Shown piece by piece: positions 1 to 10,160 of a stretch of 64,000 nucleotides of DNA. The position numbers and the translations under genes are program-made. The notes under the pieces are model-generated. The model ran no database searches and was not told where the DNA came from. It was given only the letters and a program-made list of their open reading frames with translations. The DNA lies in contig NC_134085.1 of NCBI RefSeq assembly GCF_000715075.1, forward strand, positions 152,672,178 to 152,736,177, given 5' to 3'. This DNA comes from Nicotiana tabacum (taxonomy: Eukaryota; Streptophyta; Magnoliopsida; Solanales; Solanaceae). Position 1 is the first letter of the stretch; each line of letters starts with the position of its first letter.

Positions 1-664
1 ACTCTTGGAATCAAACTTTCTTGCCAAAATTACAAGCGCCAACTTCTGCCCCAGTTTTTCTTGCTTGGGGATTTTTATTTTGTCACAATATGTTACCTTA
101 TGCACACTATGTTACACTATACCGAGCCGTGAGGCGCCTACGTATCCTTCTTTGAGGAATCAGGTCAAACGTAGTTCCCTATTCCTCTTTTTTCATTTGA
201 CTTTCTTTTGTTTTTTTTTTGTTTTTCTTTTTCTTTTTCGTTTTTTTTTTTTTGATTTTTTCTTTACCTTTCAGGCTCGTATTTCCTAGTCATTGCTATT
301 GATTCCGAATGAGGGGTATGAAAGAAAATAAATAAGGCTCAAAAGGGGTAACGAAGGATAAAGTATTTAGGTAGCAGAACAAAATGCCTTCGTCATTCCA
401 GTCTTCAAAACATGCCAAGTGCAAACAACACAATAGAACATAGATTTATAGTCTCTTCCGATGGTGCTGGACTTGACAATTATGTTAAACACTTGCTTTT
501 TCATTTGTCATTTCTAAAGCACTGCTGGGCGACACTCTCACTCTCATGCACGACCCTCATGCCAATTTGGCGAATCTTGCATTTAACGGTTTTCTTTATG
601 TTTTACTTGACTCTTTTTAAGATTTTCATATTAAGCTGGGGGAAAAGACCAAATGCTTAATTAT
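1..664 (-). mobile_element. Tat-type gypsy internal fragment (non-coding)
   Basis: No intact gene. The stretch around 134-178 (CGCCTACGTATCC, then AATCAGGTC and CGTAGTTC) matches in order and orientation a block at 54101-54149 in the minus-strand Tat/Ogre element, and more weakly 52381-52428. There the block lies between integrase and the 3' LTR. I therefore read 1-664 as the post-integrase region of a related minus-strand element. Its junction with LTR-like sequence near 665 would need a large internal deletion. The short open frames here are Phe/Leu-rich translations of T-runs and are not genes. Confidence 0.5.
134..178. repeat. Conserved TACGTA block shared by Tat-type internals (copy 1 of 3)
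   Basis: GCGCCTACGTATCC, a short variable part, then GAATCAGGTC and ACGTAGTTC. Other copies lie at 54101-54149 (close) and 52381-52428 (weaker). Reversed it reads GAAC-TACG, GACCTGATTC and GGATACGTAGGC. The outer words are kept while the middle varies. The role is unknown. Confidence 0.65.
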
Positions 665-2779
665 TTTGGGAAAGACCGTGAAATTCGCTAAACGGTCCTT
701 CCGAATTCTAATTAAACCATACATTTTGTGAGGGCCCCGCAATCTATACGTTTTATTTGGCGAGGCTCGTCTCATTTTTATTTTTACAGGATAAACCTAC
801 AATGACTATATTTTCTATTAAGTTCGTCTCTAAACTAAAAGAAAATCTCTTAATTATTTACATGCTGAAAAACGTAACTTATTAGTTATTAGTTTACGGC
901 TAATGCGAATGGAAAATTGCGATCGAGTTTGTACAAAGAAAAACTGCTTTCATTTTATATCCTGTTATTCAATAATACTAGAACATGAGATTGACCATAA
1001 TATCAAAACAGATTAATTATTCTCCGTAATTTAAACTAACATTATTAGATGAAGAAAGTATACATATGCAACCTCATTATTCATTAATCATTCAACTACA
1101 TCTTTATACGAAGAAAGAAAAATTATATTCAACCACAAATCTAAACAGGAGGAATTCAACAGGAACAAAGCCTGATTAATATTTCATTTTTTGCTTCAAG
1201 CCGAGATTGTACAAATGTGTACCTGGAAATAGCAGTACAAGAACAAAAGAAGGAGAAGTCAGCAGCAGTAATAACACAGCAACAGCAGATTCAGCAACAT
1301 CGCAAACCAGTACAGTAGGAATAGCAGAAAACCCAGGAGACTATAAACGACTCCAAGTATAGTGAAGAAGTAAAAGGCAGGAAGGTTCTGACTATTTCAG
1401 ATCTTAAGCGAGGCAATGAAGCAGTAACTATTTTTTTCAACTTCAAAACTCTCCAAAATGAATTCTGCCCCTGTATATTCAGTGTATACAGAATGTATAT
1501 CGGGTGTATACTTCTCACTCCGCCCCCTCTTTTTTTCTTCTCTCTATCTAGTTTTTCCTCTCTTTTTTTCCACCCTTCTTCCTAAATTTTCTCTTCTATT
1601 TATAGCAAAATTTTCGAAATTTTCAGATTTGTTTTTTATTATTTTATTATTTTTTTAATTAAAAGAAATCCCACTTACAAATTGCTTTTATTTTTTTAGA
1701 AAAAGAAATCCCACATTTATTTACTTTTATTTTTAAAATTCCAACTTTAATTACTTTATCTTATTTAAAATCCCACTTTTTATTTTTTTAAAAGAGAATC
1801 TCACTTTATTTAACTTTTCTTTAAAAAATAAACCACTATCTTTTCTTTTTCTTTTAAAAATGCTACTTTCAATTACTTTAAATTTTTTAAATTTTCAGAT
1901 ATCTTTATATTTATTTTTTAATTCCAACCTTCTTTTACTTTTAAATTTTTTAAAACTTTTTACTTTTTTTTTTAAATTTTCTACATTCTTTTACTTTTTT
2001 TTTATTTTTTTATTTTTTATTTTTTTAAAATCATTTCCGAAATTACTATATATATATATATATTTTTTTTAAAAAATAAAAATAATAAATAAAATAAAAT
2101 ATTTTCGGATTTTTTTTATATATATATAAAAACAAAAAATAAAACTATTAATAGTGATAATTCACTTTTTATTTTTTATTTTTTATTTTTTTTTGGTTTT
2201 GTTTTGTGTTGGACAAAAATGAAGAAGGGGTGTTGGGTTAATGGACTGGGTCGACCCAGTTCGAAATGGACTGGGTCGTAGGGAAGATTGGGCCATTTTT
2301 TGGGCCTATAGCTTGAAATTGAAGAAGAGGCCCAATTCCGACTTTCTTTATATTTTCGCTCTCTTTTCTTCTTTTATTTTTCTAAAACTAAATTATAAAA
2401 ATACTTAAACTATTATTAAGAACTAAATTAAGTTATAAAGGCGCAAATTAACTCCCAATAACAATTAACGCACAATTAAGTATTAATTAAGCATAAAATT
2501 GTATATTTGGACATTAAATGCTAAAAATGCAAACGATGCCTATTTTTGTAATCTTTAATTTTTGTAAAACAATTTTAATTACTAACAATTGTAGAATTAA
2601 ATCCTACATGCAAAATGCGACATATTTTTGTATTTTTTATTAATTTAGCGAATAAACACGCACAGACAAATACAAATAATTCTTCAAAATATCACAAAAT
2701 TGTACACCAAAGAAAAATCATTTTATTTTTGAATTTTTTGGGAGTAATTCTCATATAGGGCAAAAATCACGTGCTTACA
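665..2779. mobile_element. Partial LTR of a Tat-type element
   Basis: Bases 665-1000 align by eye with 63190-63480 inside the LTR that starts at 62629. Shared landmarks in the same order are GAGGGCCCCGCAA, then GCGAGGCTCGTCTCAT, then a run of CGTCTCTAAA and AAAAGAA. The right edge ends ...CACGTGCTTACA at 2779, a plausible CA LTR terminus, directly followed by LINE coding sequence. The start of the LTR is missing. The interior from 1600 to 2200 is extremely T/A-rich with simple T-runs. The target duplication cannot be tested because the left end lies outside the window. Confidence 0.55.
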
Positions 2780-3634
2780 CTTATCAAAAGTCTCTTTTGA
2801 CATCCCTACAAATGTTAATTCTAACATTGATTTAATCCCTATGCCTCTGAAACAAGGTTGCAATGACACCCCAATATGGAAACTCAACACTAATGGCCTC
2901 TTCACTAGCAAGAGCTGCCTCAATATCATTAAGGATAACAATATTAACCCACAATACGACTTCATGTGGATATGGAAGCTTAAATGTCCTAACAAAATAA
3001 AATATTTTCTATGGCAATGTCTACACAACTGTACTCCATTCCGCCAATACCTTCTCCAAATAGGGATCAACATTAATAACACGTACCCTGTGTGTCGACC
3101 AGAAGAGGAATCCCCTATCCATATATTCATAAGTTGCCCTATAACTCAAACTCTTTGGTATAAACTAGGGTTTGCCAGCCTAAATATCACCAACACTTCT
3201 CACTAGCTAATGCAAATAAAGGGTCTTACTCCCAGCATAAACTTATCTCATATTCATATGGAATGGCGGGATATTCTAGCCTTTGTAATACGGGGAATTT
3301 GGCTAAATAGGAACAACAACAATATTAACAACACTACTCATAGACCATCCTTGCAAAAGATTCTTAATCACTCACATGAATTTCACTTCATGACCAACAC
3401 AAACCAACTCACAAAAGATACAATTCCTATCAAAATTAGTTGGCATGCACCCGAAAAAAGCTGGTTTAAATTAAACATTGATAGAGCTTTCACGGCTAAA
3501 ACAATAGTGGCATAGGGGGTGTATTCAGTACTGGAAAATGGATTCTATGTTTTAACAAATACTGCAAGGGTTTATTCCCATTACATTTGGAATTGCAGGC
3601 ACTCCACGAAGGGCTTCTACTGGCAGTGAAGTTT
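2780..3634 (+). pseudogene. LINE reverse transcriptase C-terminal part, 5' half of split RNase H
   Basis: Frames at 2841-3206 and 3210-3515 read as the tail of a plant non-LTR retrotransposon ORF2. First comes the zf-RVT region (WKLKCPNKIKYFLWQ, then a Cys/His-poor remnant ending ISCP). After a stop at 3204-3206 comes a linker, then the start of an RNase H domain (WFKLNIDRAF). The original sequence continues past a further stop at 3513-3515 to 3634, where the CACTA element begins, and resumes at 5258. Upstream RT and endonuclease are absent, because the copy abuts an LTR at 2779. It has at least two stops plus the insertion and is clearly dead. Such domains also occur as 'putative ribonuclease H protein' in plant annotations, which are LINE relics. 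Confidence 0.75.
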
Positions 3635-4337
3635 CACTACTAGAAATCCGGTAAAAAGCGACCAAACATGTCTGGTCGCAATATTGCTGGTCTCTAAGGT
3701 AAAAGGACCAAATATTCCGGGTAAAGACTATAGCGACCAACTTTGGTCGCTTTATTATTTTAATAATATAATTTTGGCGACCAAAGTTGGTTTCTAAATG
3801 TAAAATACGTTATTTATTTATTTATTATTAATCATAAAAAAGCGACCAACTTTGGTCTCTAATCCAAATATTATATTTTAAAATCTGAAAAATAGAGACC
3901 AAGATTGGTCGTTTTTTTATTTTTTTTTTTTAAAAATAAGCGACCATAGTTGGTCGCTAACTTCAAGAAATAATTTTTTTTAATTATAAGCGACCAACTT
4001 TGGCGCTATATTTCCAGAAATTATTATTTTTTAAAATAGAATAGCGACCAAAGTTGGTCGCTTTTGAGAAATCTGGGTTAAATAGCGACCAAGGTTGGTC
4101 GCTATTGCCCAGAAAAATATTTTTTTAAGGGAAAAGCGACCAACTAGCAACCAAAGTTGGTCGCTTTTCTTGGTATATTTTTGGCAGAAACTGCCTGTTT
4201 TGGCAGCTACACCACCAGCCAGCTTATCAAAAATCCTAAACAGACATTTTATGCCAACAACAACAACAACAATAAAAAGCAACAAAGTATAAAGTTCAAT
4301 AGAACTAACACATTAAGCTAACAAAACTAAGTTAACG

Positions 4338-4690
4338 CTTATTACAAGCCCATTCGAAAAGTGGTTCTATTGTCTAGTTTAAAGTATATAAAGTACTCAA
4401 GGAGTGTTCTTTCAGCATCCTCGTCCGAAAGTTGGATTGTCTCGCCTGACTCATTAGGTGGCTGACTGCGTATGAATTCCCCCACATCAGCTGTGAAGCG
4501 AACCTATAAGAAAAATTATATTGAATTAGTATTTCAAATTTATATAAAAGTAAATCGAAATACTTAATGAAAAGTAAAAACTTACATGTATAGTCGAGGC
4601 TCAACCCTCAACCCACCTTTCTGGATCAGTCTCTTTCTTCTTCTTTACAATACGAGTCTCATTGAATAGCTCATCTTACTCCATTGGCAT
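4338..4690 (-). pseudogene. CACTA internal coding relic, two exon-like pieces
   Basis: On the minus strand, about 4690-4590 reads KKKKETDPERW followed by a possible GT donor. About 4503-4338 opens after a TATAG acceptor and reads VRFTADVGEFIRSQPPNE then SDEDAERTLLEYF. The amino-acid composition looks like real coding sequence and resembles the C-terminal part of plant En/Spm-type transposase-associated proteins, but I cannot name a domain. It contains at least one stop (after WVEG) and no start, so it is a relic of the autonomous parent. Moderate to low certainty. Confidence 0.4.
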
Positions 4691-4803
4691 CATAAAGTTG
4701 TCTGGTGGCTTTGGTGATTATCCTCGTGGTACTATTACTCGGGATGAACTTAGATACAGAGGGTAACTTGGATACAGTACCCGACAGGGTGTGTCTTTGA
4801 TCA

Positions 4804-5077
4804 ATTGTTGTTCTCATTAGCGACAATGATGATGAGAAGGCAATGACATGTGTTTCAAACAGTCATGATGTAGGTAAGAATTTAACATTTCCTAAGCAGA
4901 TAAAAGAAGAGGTTATAGAGGAATTCTCTACTTCCTCTTGGAAAATGAAGTGGATAATTCCTCTATAACCTTTTCTTTTATCTACTTAGGAAATGTTAAA
5001 TTCTTACCTACACCATCACTGTTTGAAACACATGCCATTACCTTCTCATCATCATTGTCGCTAATGAGAACAACAAT
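4804..5077. repeat. Near-perfect inverted repeat, arms about 120 bp
   Basis: The left arm (about 4804-4926) contains TCATTAGCGACAATGATG and GGTTATAGAGGAATT. The right arm (about 4955-5077) is its reverse complement with a few mismatches (AATTCCTCTATAACC, CATCATTGTCGCTAATGA). A loop of about 28 bases separates them. A transcript would fold into a stem of about 120 bp. The structure lies inside the CACTA element and is separate from its terminal repeats. Confidence 0.85.
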
Positions 5078-5257
5078 TAAAGGCACACTATGCCTTGACC
5101 AAGCAAGTCTGACCAGTCCGGTCAATATTTTGACAAAATTAGCGACCAACCTTGGTCGCTAATGTATATCAAATAATTATTTTATTATTTTCGCCAATTT
5201 AGCGACCAACTTTGGTCGCTAAAGTTTGGTCGTTTTTTTTTCGGAATTCTAGTAGTG

Positions 5258-5710
5258 TTTGATCTATTTCCTATAGAAATAGATACGGACTCAACGGAGG
5301 TAATGAATGTCATCAATAATGGACATGCAATTTTAACTAATCTAATTCAATCATGCAAATCGTTAATGCGCCAGGAGAAGGGCCTTCTTCTCCGACATAA
5401 CTTCAGACAAGGGAATATAGTGGCAGACGCACTAGCCAAGGAAGCAAAAAATAAAGAAAACAAATGTTACAAGCCAGGAGATACAAAACTTTTTGCCGAT
5501 CCACCATCTTTTGTGAAGCATCTTTATGATAAAGACTTATGCAGGGAAAGTTGTTTCGTGAAGCAAGTGTCAACTTCTACTTGTAATTTGCTAAAAACTC
5601 CAGGAAATCAAAGTGTTGCTAGTGGTGGCACTCCTTTTGAAACAGGGATATGTACCCTAATGCCTTTTGGTATTGACAATATGGGTTGTAATATGTTAAT
5701 TACTACTTAG
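5258..5710 (+). pseudogene. LINE RNase H, 3' half
   Basis: The frame resumes after the CACTA insertion with DLFPIEIDTDSTEVMNVI. It continues through LLLRHNFRQGN and IVADALAKEA, the C-terminal signature of plant LINE RNase H (RVT_3) domains, in which the D of VADALAK is catalytic. The frame stops at 5708-5710. An A-run at about 5740-5750 may be the LINE poly(A) tail. Together with 3516-3634 it makes one RNase H domain. No function remains. Confidence 0.75.
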
Positions 5711-6418
5711 TATGCAATATAACTTCCTTTTATTACTCAAAAAAAAAAGAGTATAGTGCGATATGTATGACATCAATCTCAAACTCAAATAATAGAATAA
5801 AAGGGCTACTCAACAATAATTGATGTATTTGGATGGACAATTTGGTTGTCAAGAGACTATAGTTCGAACTATCAACTTATTATCTTGCAGAGTAATATTT
5901 TTTTCCTTCCCCTAAACATGCTAGAAAAATAACACTCCTACTAATTTATTGTAAAGCTTTCTTGTTATTTTATCAAAAATAACTTATTATAAATTTTTCT
6001 AGATTATTGCTTAGATCTCTATATAACAATATACTTATATAATATTCATTCATTATAAAGTCAAATTTTTCCCTAAATTAATTTATATTATGTTATACAT
6101 CCTCTATAAGATCATTTGTTAAAAAATATCGGAACAAATAAAATTATTATAATGAGGCTTGGTTATATTAGGTTTTTTTCCTTGAACATCAAAAAAGAAA
6201 AGATTTTCCGTCTAGGCGATTTTCGCTGAAATGAAACCATTATTGCAGTTTTTTTTTTTTTTTTTAAAGAAAAGGAAAAAAAAATAACGGAAAAAAGATA
6301 GGAAAAAAAAAAAGAAGAGGAAGCAGCAATATATGTCATCTGGTATGATGCTTCCCGGTAGGCTAAATCTCATTCGTTGAATAGCAGTGGGAATTTCAGC
6401 GTTGGGGCGAAAAACACA
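5711..6418. other. Intergenic; presumed NDUFS6 promoter and 5' leader
   Basis: AT-rich sequence with no coding signal. A T-run lies at about 6250-6266 and an A/G-rich run at 6267-6325. The last 100 bases presumably hold the NDUFS6 leader. I see no convincing TATA box, and the transcription start cannot be placed from sequence alone. Confidence 0.4.
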
Positions 6419-9063
6419 ATGGCATCATTTGGAAGGAAACAGGGCGCGGCAATGGCCAGCAATCTCCTGAAAACCCTAACCGGAAGATCTTCCAATTTCC
6501 GATCCAACGCCAGAAGTTTTAGCGGTGTTGGTAGCACTGAGGTCGTCACCTCCCACACTGACAAATGGATGCAGGTACCTAACTCGTTTTCTCCTTTCTC
6601 TTATCTTCATCTTTCTATCAGATTTATCCAAATTTTTTGCTGAACGGAATTTTTGATGCCCTAGCTTATGGTATACAGAGATTTTAAAAATGGAATTTTC
6701 AGCTAGTCTAAGTCTTCCTTACCAGCGGCATGTGTCAAAATGAATTTCTGAAATTAGAGACAAAAGGAGAAAAGAGCTGAAATCGTTTCGAAACTTATCT
6801 AGTTTGATACCCTAGGAAGTCTAACTGCAGAAAAATTTGATAATTGGAGCTGTTGTTTCTTAATATGAAGCTTGAATAAATATGTGAAGGTGAGGATTGA
6901 TTTCTAAAGTGAGGGATTAGAAAATTTTCTGACCTTTTAGGGTGATACTTTATCTTGTGAAAGGGAATCAAATGTTGAGTATTGGATATTATTCTTTAAG
7001 TTTACGATGTGCATATTACATGGCTAAATGGCAACCAAAATCATGCTTTAGAAGAGATCAGGGTAGGGATATCGTGCTTATAGTTTCTTCTTACATGGAC
7101 TTTGAGCAATACTAATCTGAAAAGGAAAAAAAATTCAGATTTTTACTGCATACACACTTTTCTGGGTTAGTTTCAGGTCAGTTCTTAATCCCAATTAGTA
7201 TTTAAAAGCAACCATGATTTTCTGTCCTCAAATGTTGGACAAGTTAGGTCTAGCGGACGATCTTGTTTTGCCAAGCTAAATCTGAGGCAAGCTTGACTTT
7301 GAGAGGTTCAGGCTTGAGTAGGCTAGCCTAAGATCTTGACCTTGACACAATCTAGAAACTGGGAGGCTTGGGATTGAACAGTTTGATTGGAGATCAATAG
7401 CGTTTTCCAATTTTCAGAGTTCAAACCGGTATCTTTGCAACTCAATTTTCAGCATTTTTCATGTGGCTGAGTGTGAAACCTCAATTTTGTGTTGCATGTC
7501 AGAGAAGGCAGTTGAAATGGCAGTCAATGTTGAAATCACGGAAAAGGAAAGATGAGATTGGAATAGGAAATAGAGTGGGAGAGAGACAAAAGAAGAAAGA
7601 TTGGAGACGGGAGAGTAAAGATATGAACACAGTATTGTAGTTGGCAACAAGTGACTGATCGGAGATGGGAGTGACAGGAGTAGGAGAAGTAAAACCCGTG
7701 TCTTAACTGAAAAGTTGTTGTATTTATGTGTTTATCATATATATCTGAAGGCTGATAGTATTAGGAAGATATTTAATGGTGTTTTGATTTGGACAAAATG
7801 TGTTTAAGCTACAATTATCTCGGTGAAGAATTTAAAGGGGCTCAGGAGCATGGAGACAAACTTCTATCATACTGAGATTAGCAGAATGCTAGTCAAATTA
7901 AGCAATTCTAATTTGCTTGAGTAGCTTGTGAGCTGGCCTGGCATGCCTGCAGCCCGAGTAGTAATCAATTTTCTTCCCCCTCATCTGCAAACCAAAGTTT
8001 TATTTCTCTTTTCCAAAGGATTCTGCTCTAGTTGTCTTTCCACAGGCTGCACCATACAGTCCTATGACCATTTGTGTGGTAGAAAATGTGTTGTGTAGTC
8101 AATTTTTGGACAGGAATTATGCAATGCAGGCACTTCTATAAGCTTGTCAGAAATAATATAGAAAGGTGACCATTTTATAGAACTAATGATAATCCAATAA
8201 GCTTGATTTGAGCCGAGGGTCTATCAGAAACAACATTTCTACCTTATACATGGTAGGGGTAAGGTTTGCATACACTATACCCTCCTCAGGCCCAACGTGT
8301 GGGATCACACTGGGTATATTGTTGTTGTTGTTTGAAGCTTGATTTTTTTTAAAAAAAAAAAAATAGTGGAACAATAAGGTTCAAGATGGTTCCAAGGTTT
8401 TTTTTTTTTTTTTTTGGGGGGGGGGGGGGGGATAAGTGAGATGGTTCCAAGATATGAAGTCCTCGTTTTTGCTTCAGTTTCTGTCAAGCCTTTTTTATTT
8501 CAAAATTGCATCAAGGATTTTCTCCCTATTGATCAGTATCAAACCAGTGGAAGAATAAGCTTGATCAGAAAAAGCTAGTGGAACAATAAGGTTTCAAGAT
8601 GGTTCCAAGATACGAATCCTCGTTTTTTGTATTGTTCCTATGATGCCACTGCTAATCCATAGTTACATTAAGAATTTTCTTCCTGGTAAATACTTTGTTT
8701 ATTTTCCTGATTGTTGTGTGGTGCTTAAATGGTAGGATATTAGCAAGAAATCTCCCATGGAGTTGATCAATGAAGTTCCACCTATCAAGGTTGAGGGCAG
8801 GATTGCCGCCTGTGAAGGAGGTAATTTGAATACTACCACCATCACCATGTTCCCTTTTTTTTTCCGGGAAGTGTTCTTGAGTTGCTTAAGAAATACTGCT
8901 TCCATTACAAATCAATCTGCCTTAAAGTGCTCTTTTTTTATCTTCTGAAACAGACACTGATCCTGCTCTTGGACATCCAATTGAGTATATATGCCTTGAT
9001 CTGGACGAACCAGCTGTATGCAAATACTGTGGTTTGCGCTTTGTTCAAGATCATCACCATTAG
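6419..9063 (+). CDS. NDUFS6: NADH dehydrogenase [ubiquinone] iron-sulfur protein 6, mitochondrial (complex I zinc subunit)
   Basis: Exons are 6419-6574, 8736-8820 and 8954-9063, all with GT-AG introns, giving 116 residues in frame. Residues 1 to about 35 are basic and Ser-rich with no acidic residue (ASNLLKTLTGRSSNFRS), as expected of a mitochondrial presequence. The core KSPMELINEVPPIKV leads to a zf-CHCC zinc site: C78, H88, C103 and C106, ending QDHHH. Length and motifs match the plant 13-kDa complex I subunit (about 110 residues in Arabidopsis), which binds zinc in the matrix arm and is needed late in N-module assembly. The first ATG of the frame was chosen; Met12 is an alternative start. 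Intron 1 is 2.2 kb and carries a SINE tail. The gene is convergent with ATAD3, 1.1 kb away. It looks intact. Confidence 0.95.
8205..8335 (+). mobile_element. 5'-truncated SINE (TS/Au-like tail) in NDUFS6 intron 1
   Basis: The block reads GAGCCGAGGGTCTATCAGAA, then GGTAGGGGTAAGG, then ATACCCTCCTCAGG, and ends in a (TTG)n tail. This is the 3' half of the SINE common in Solanaceae. The tRNA-like head with the A and B boxes is missing. Similar tails lie at 14300-14385 and, reversed, at 28986-29075. Confidence 0.8.
8399..8430. repeat. T-run followed by G-run
   Basis: About 17 T are followed directly by about 15 G inside NDUFS6 intron 1, in a copy of a local duplication: GATGGTTCCAAGATA recurs three times between 8380 and 8615. 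The G-run could form a G-quadruplex. It could equally be a spot where the assembly length is unreliable. Confidence 0.8.
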
Positions 9064-10160
9064 GGCTGCATGATGAGAATTCCTGAACTAAGAAGAGTCT
9101 TCTTCATTTTATATCTAAACAGTTGTGCTTATTTTGATCCTTTGTACTAATGATGCAGGCAAGTTTTGCTTCTGGTAATAAGGATTAGTACGGTCTGTGT
9201 GATCCATTTTCTTAAAGCTGGTATACAGATGCTTTTCACTAGTTCATTTCTCTTTCGTACACAGGCCATACTACATGCTTTTGCCGATTGAATCTATGTT
9301 AGGTGCCAAAGGGTTATGTTAGATATAATGTTTTAGAAGGCAAAATTGGAACTCGTCCGGAGTTTGCCCATGAGGCAAGGCACTCAAAATGTCTGGAGAC
9401 ATTAGGGGGTGCTTGGCCTCGTGCTGTAGGCGTTGGCTTACGCTTCAAGCGTCCGTATTTGCACCCAACATGACGCACCAGTGCACTCCATCTTTATTTT
9501 TATTTTTTTATTATTTTATTCTCTTTTCGCGCACTCGCGTGAATTTAATTGCAAACATTCAAAATTCCGTAACCAACTCTTTACTCTTCAAAACGCTTCC
9601 CATTATCAGAGAAATTCGAGGATATTTGTCACTCAAAAGTAGAGAGACCTAACATCGTATTCTTTTTGACTAAGAATACAATGAGGGTGTGCTTCGACGA
9701 AGATTTCAGTTGAGAATAATAGTCGGTCTTCATCTTTATTTTTCCTATGTCTTCACTGTTTAGTTTTCAATATTTACTCTTCAAATTCTGTTCTTGTTCT
9801 CACTGTAAATATTTCTACATTGTCAATACATAGAACTTAAAATCACTTAAAATCTTGATATTTCTTTTATCAAAAACATAGAGGAAAAGACAAATCTTTT
9901 CCTCTTTGGAATAATTTCAGCCACTGCACTTTTATTTCCATGGGCTGAATACACAAGTGACTAAACAAAACGTGAAAAGAACACAGAATTGACCTAGGCT
10001 ATGAATAATCATACCATGAAATCTGTAACTTGTAAGAAGCCAAAATTTCCCGAAATAATGGGAAAAGAATAGGTCATTCGCGGAACATGTCAGTAACAAA
10101 ATTCTCAGTAAGCGCCCCTGATCATTCTTTGGCAAAATTATCTCAAGGAAAAAAAATTCT
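9064..10160. other. Convergent intergenic region between NDUFS6 and ATAD3
   Basis: Holds the 3' untranslated regions of both genes. NDUFS6 likely ends within about 250 bases of its stop; no clear AATAAA decides it. A stretch at about 9384-9650 is more GC-rich at its left (GGCGTTGGCTTACGCTTC) and differs from its surroundings, perhaps an old repeat. Its short open frame has no recognisable protein. Confidence 0.4.

Larger units (their letters stand above)
3635..5257. mobile_element. Non-autonomous CACTA (En/Spm) DNA transposon
   Basis: The ends are CACTACTAGAAATCCGG at 3635 and, reversed, CACTACTAGAATTCCG at 5257. They form imperfect terminal inverted repeats of about 33 bp that run on to GACCAAAC. 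The trinucleotide TTT flanks both sides (3632-3634 and 5258-5260), matching the 3-bp target duplication of CACTA elements. Both subterminal regions hold many copies of the palindromic word GCGACCAA(N)TTGGTCGC, typical of transposase-binding subterminal repeats. The 1.6-kb length is too short for a full TNPA/TNPD pair. It interrupts a LINE RNase H frame exactly, so the pre-insertion sequence can be recovered. Confidence 0.9.

Noticed and set aside
9389..9652. Small gene between NDUFS6 and ATAD3
   Set aside because: Overlapping frames in two phases, low-complexity Phe runs and no recognisable product; likely untranslated or repeat sequence.
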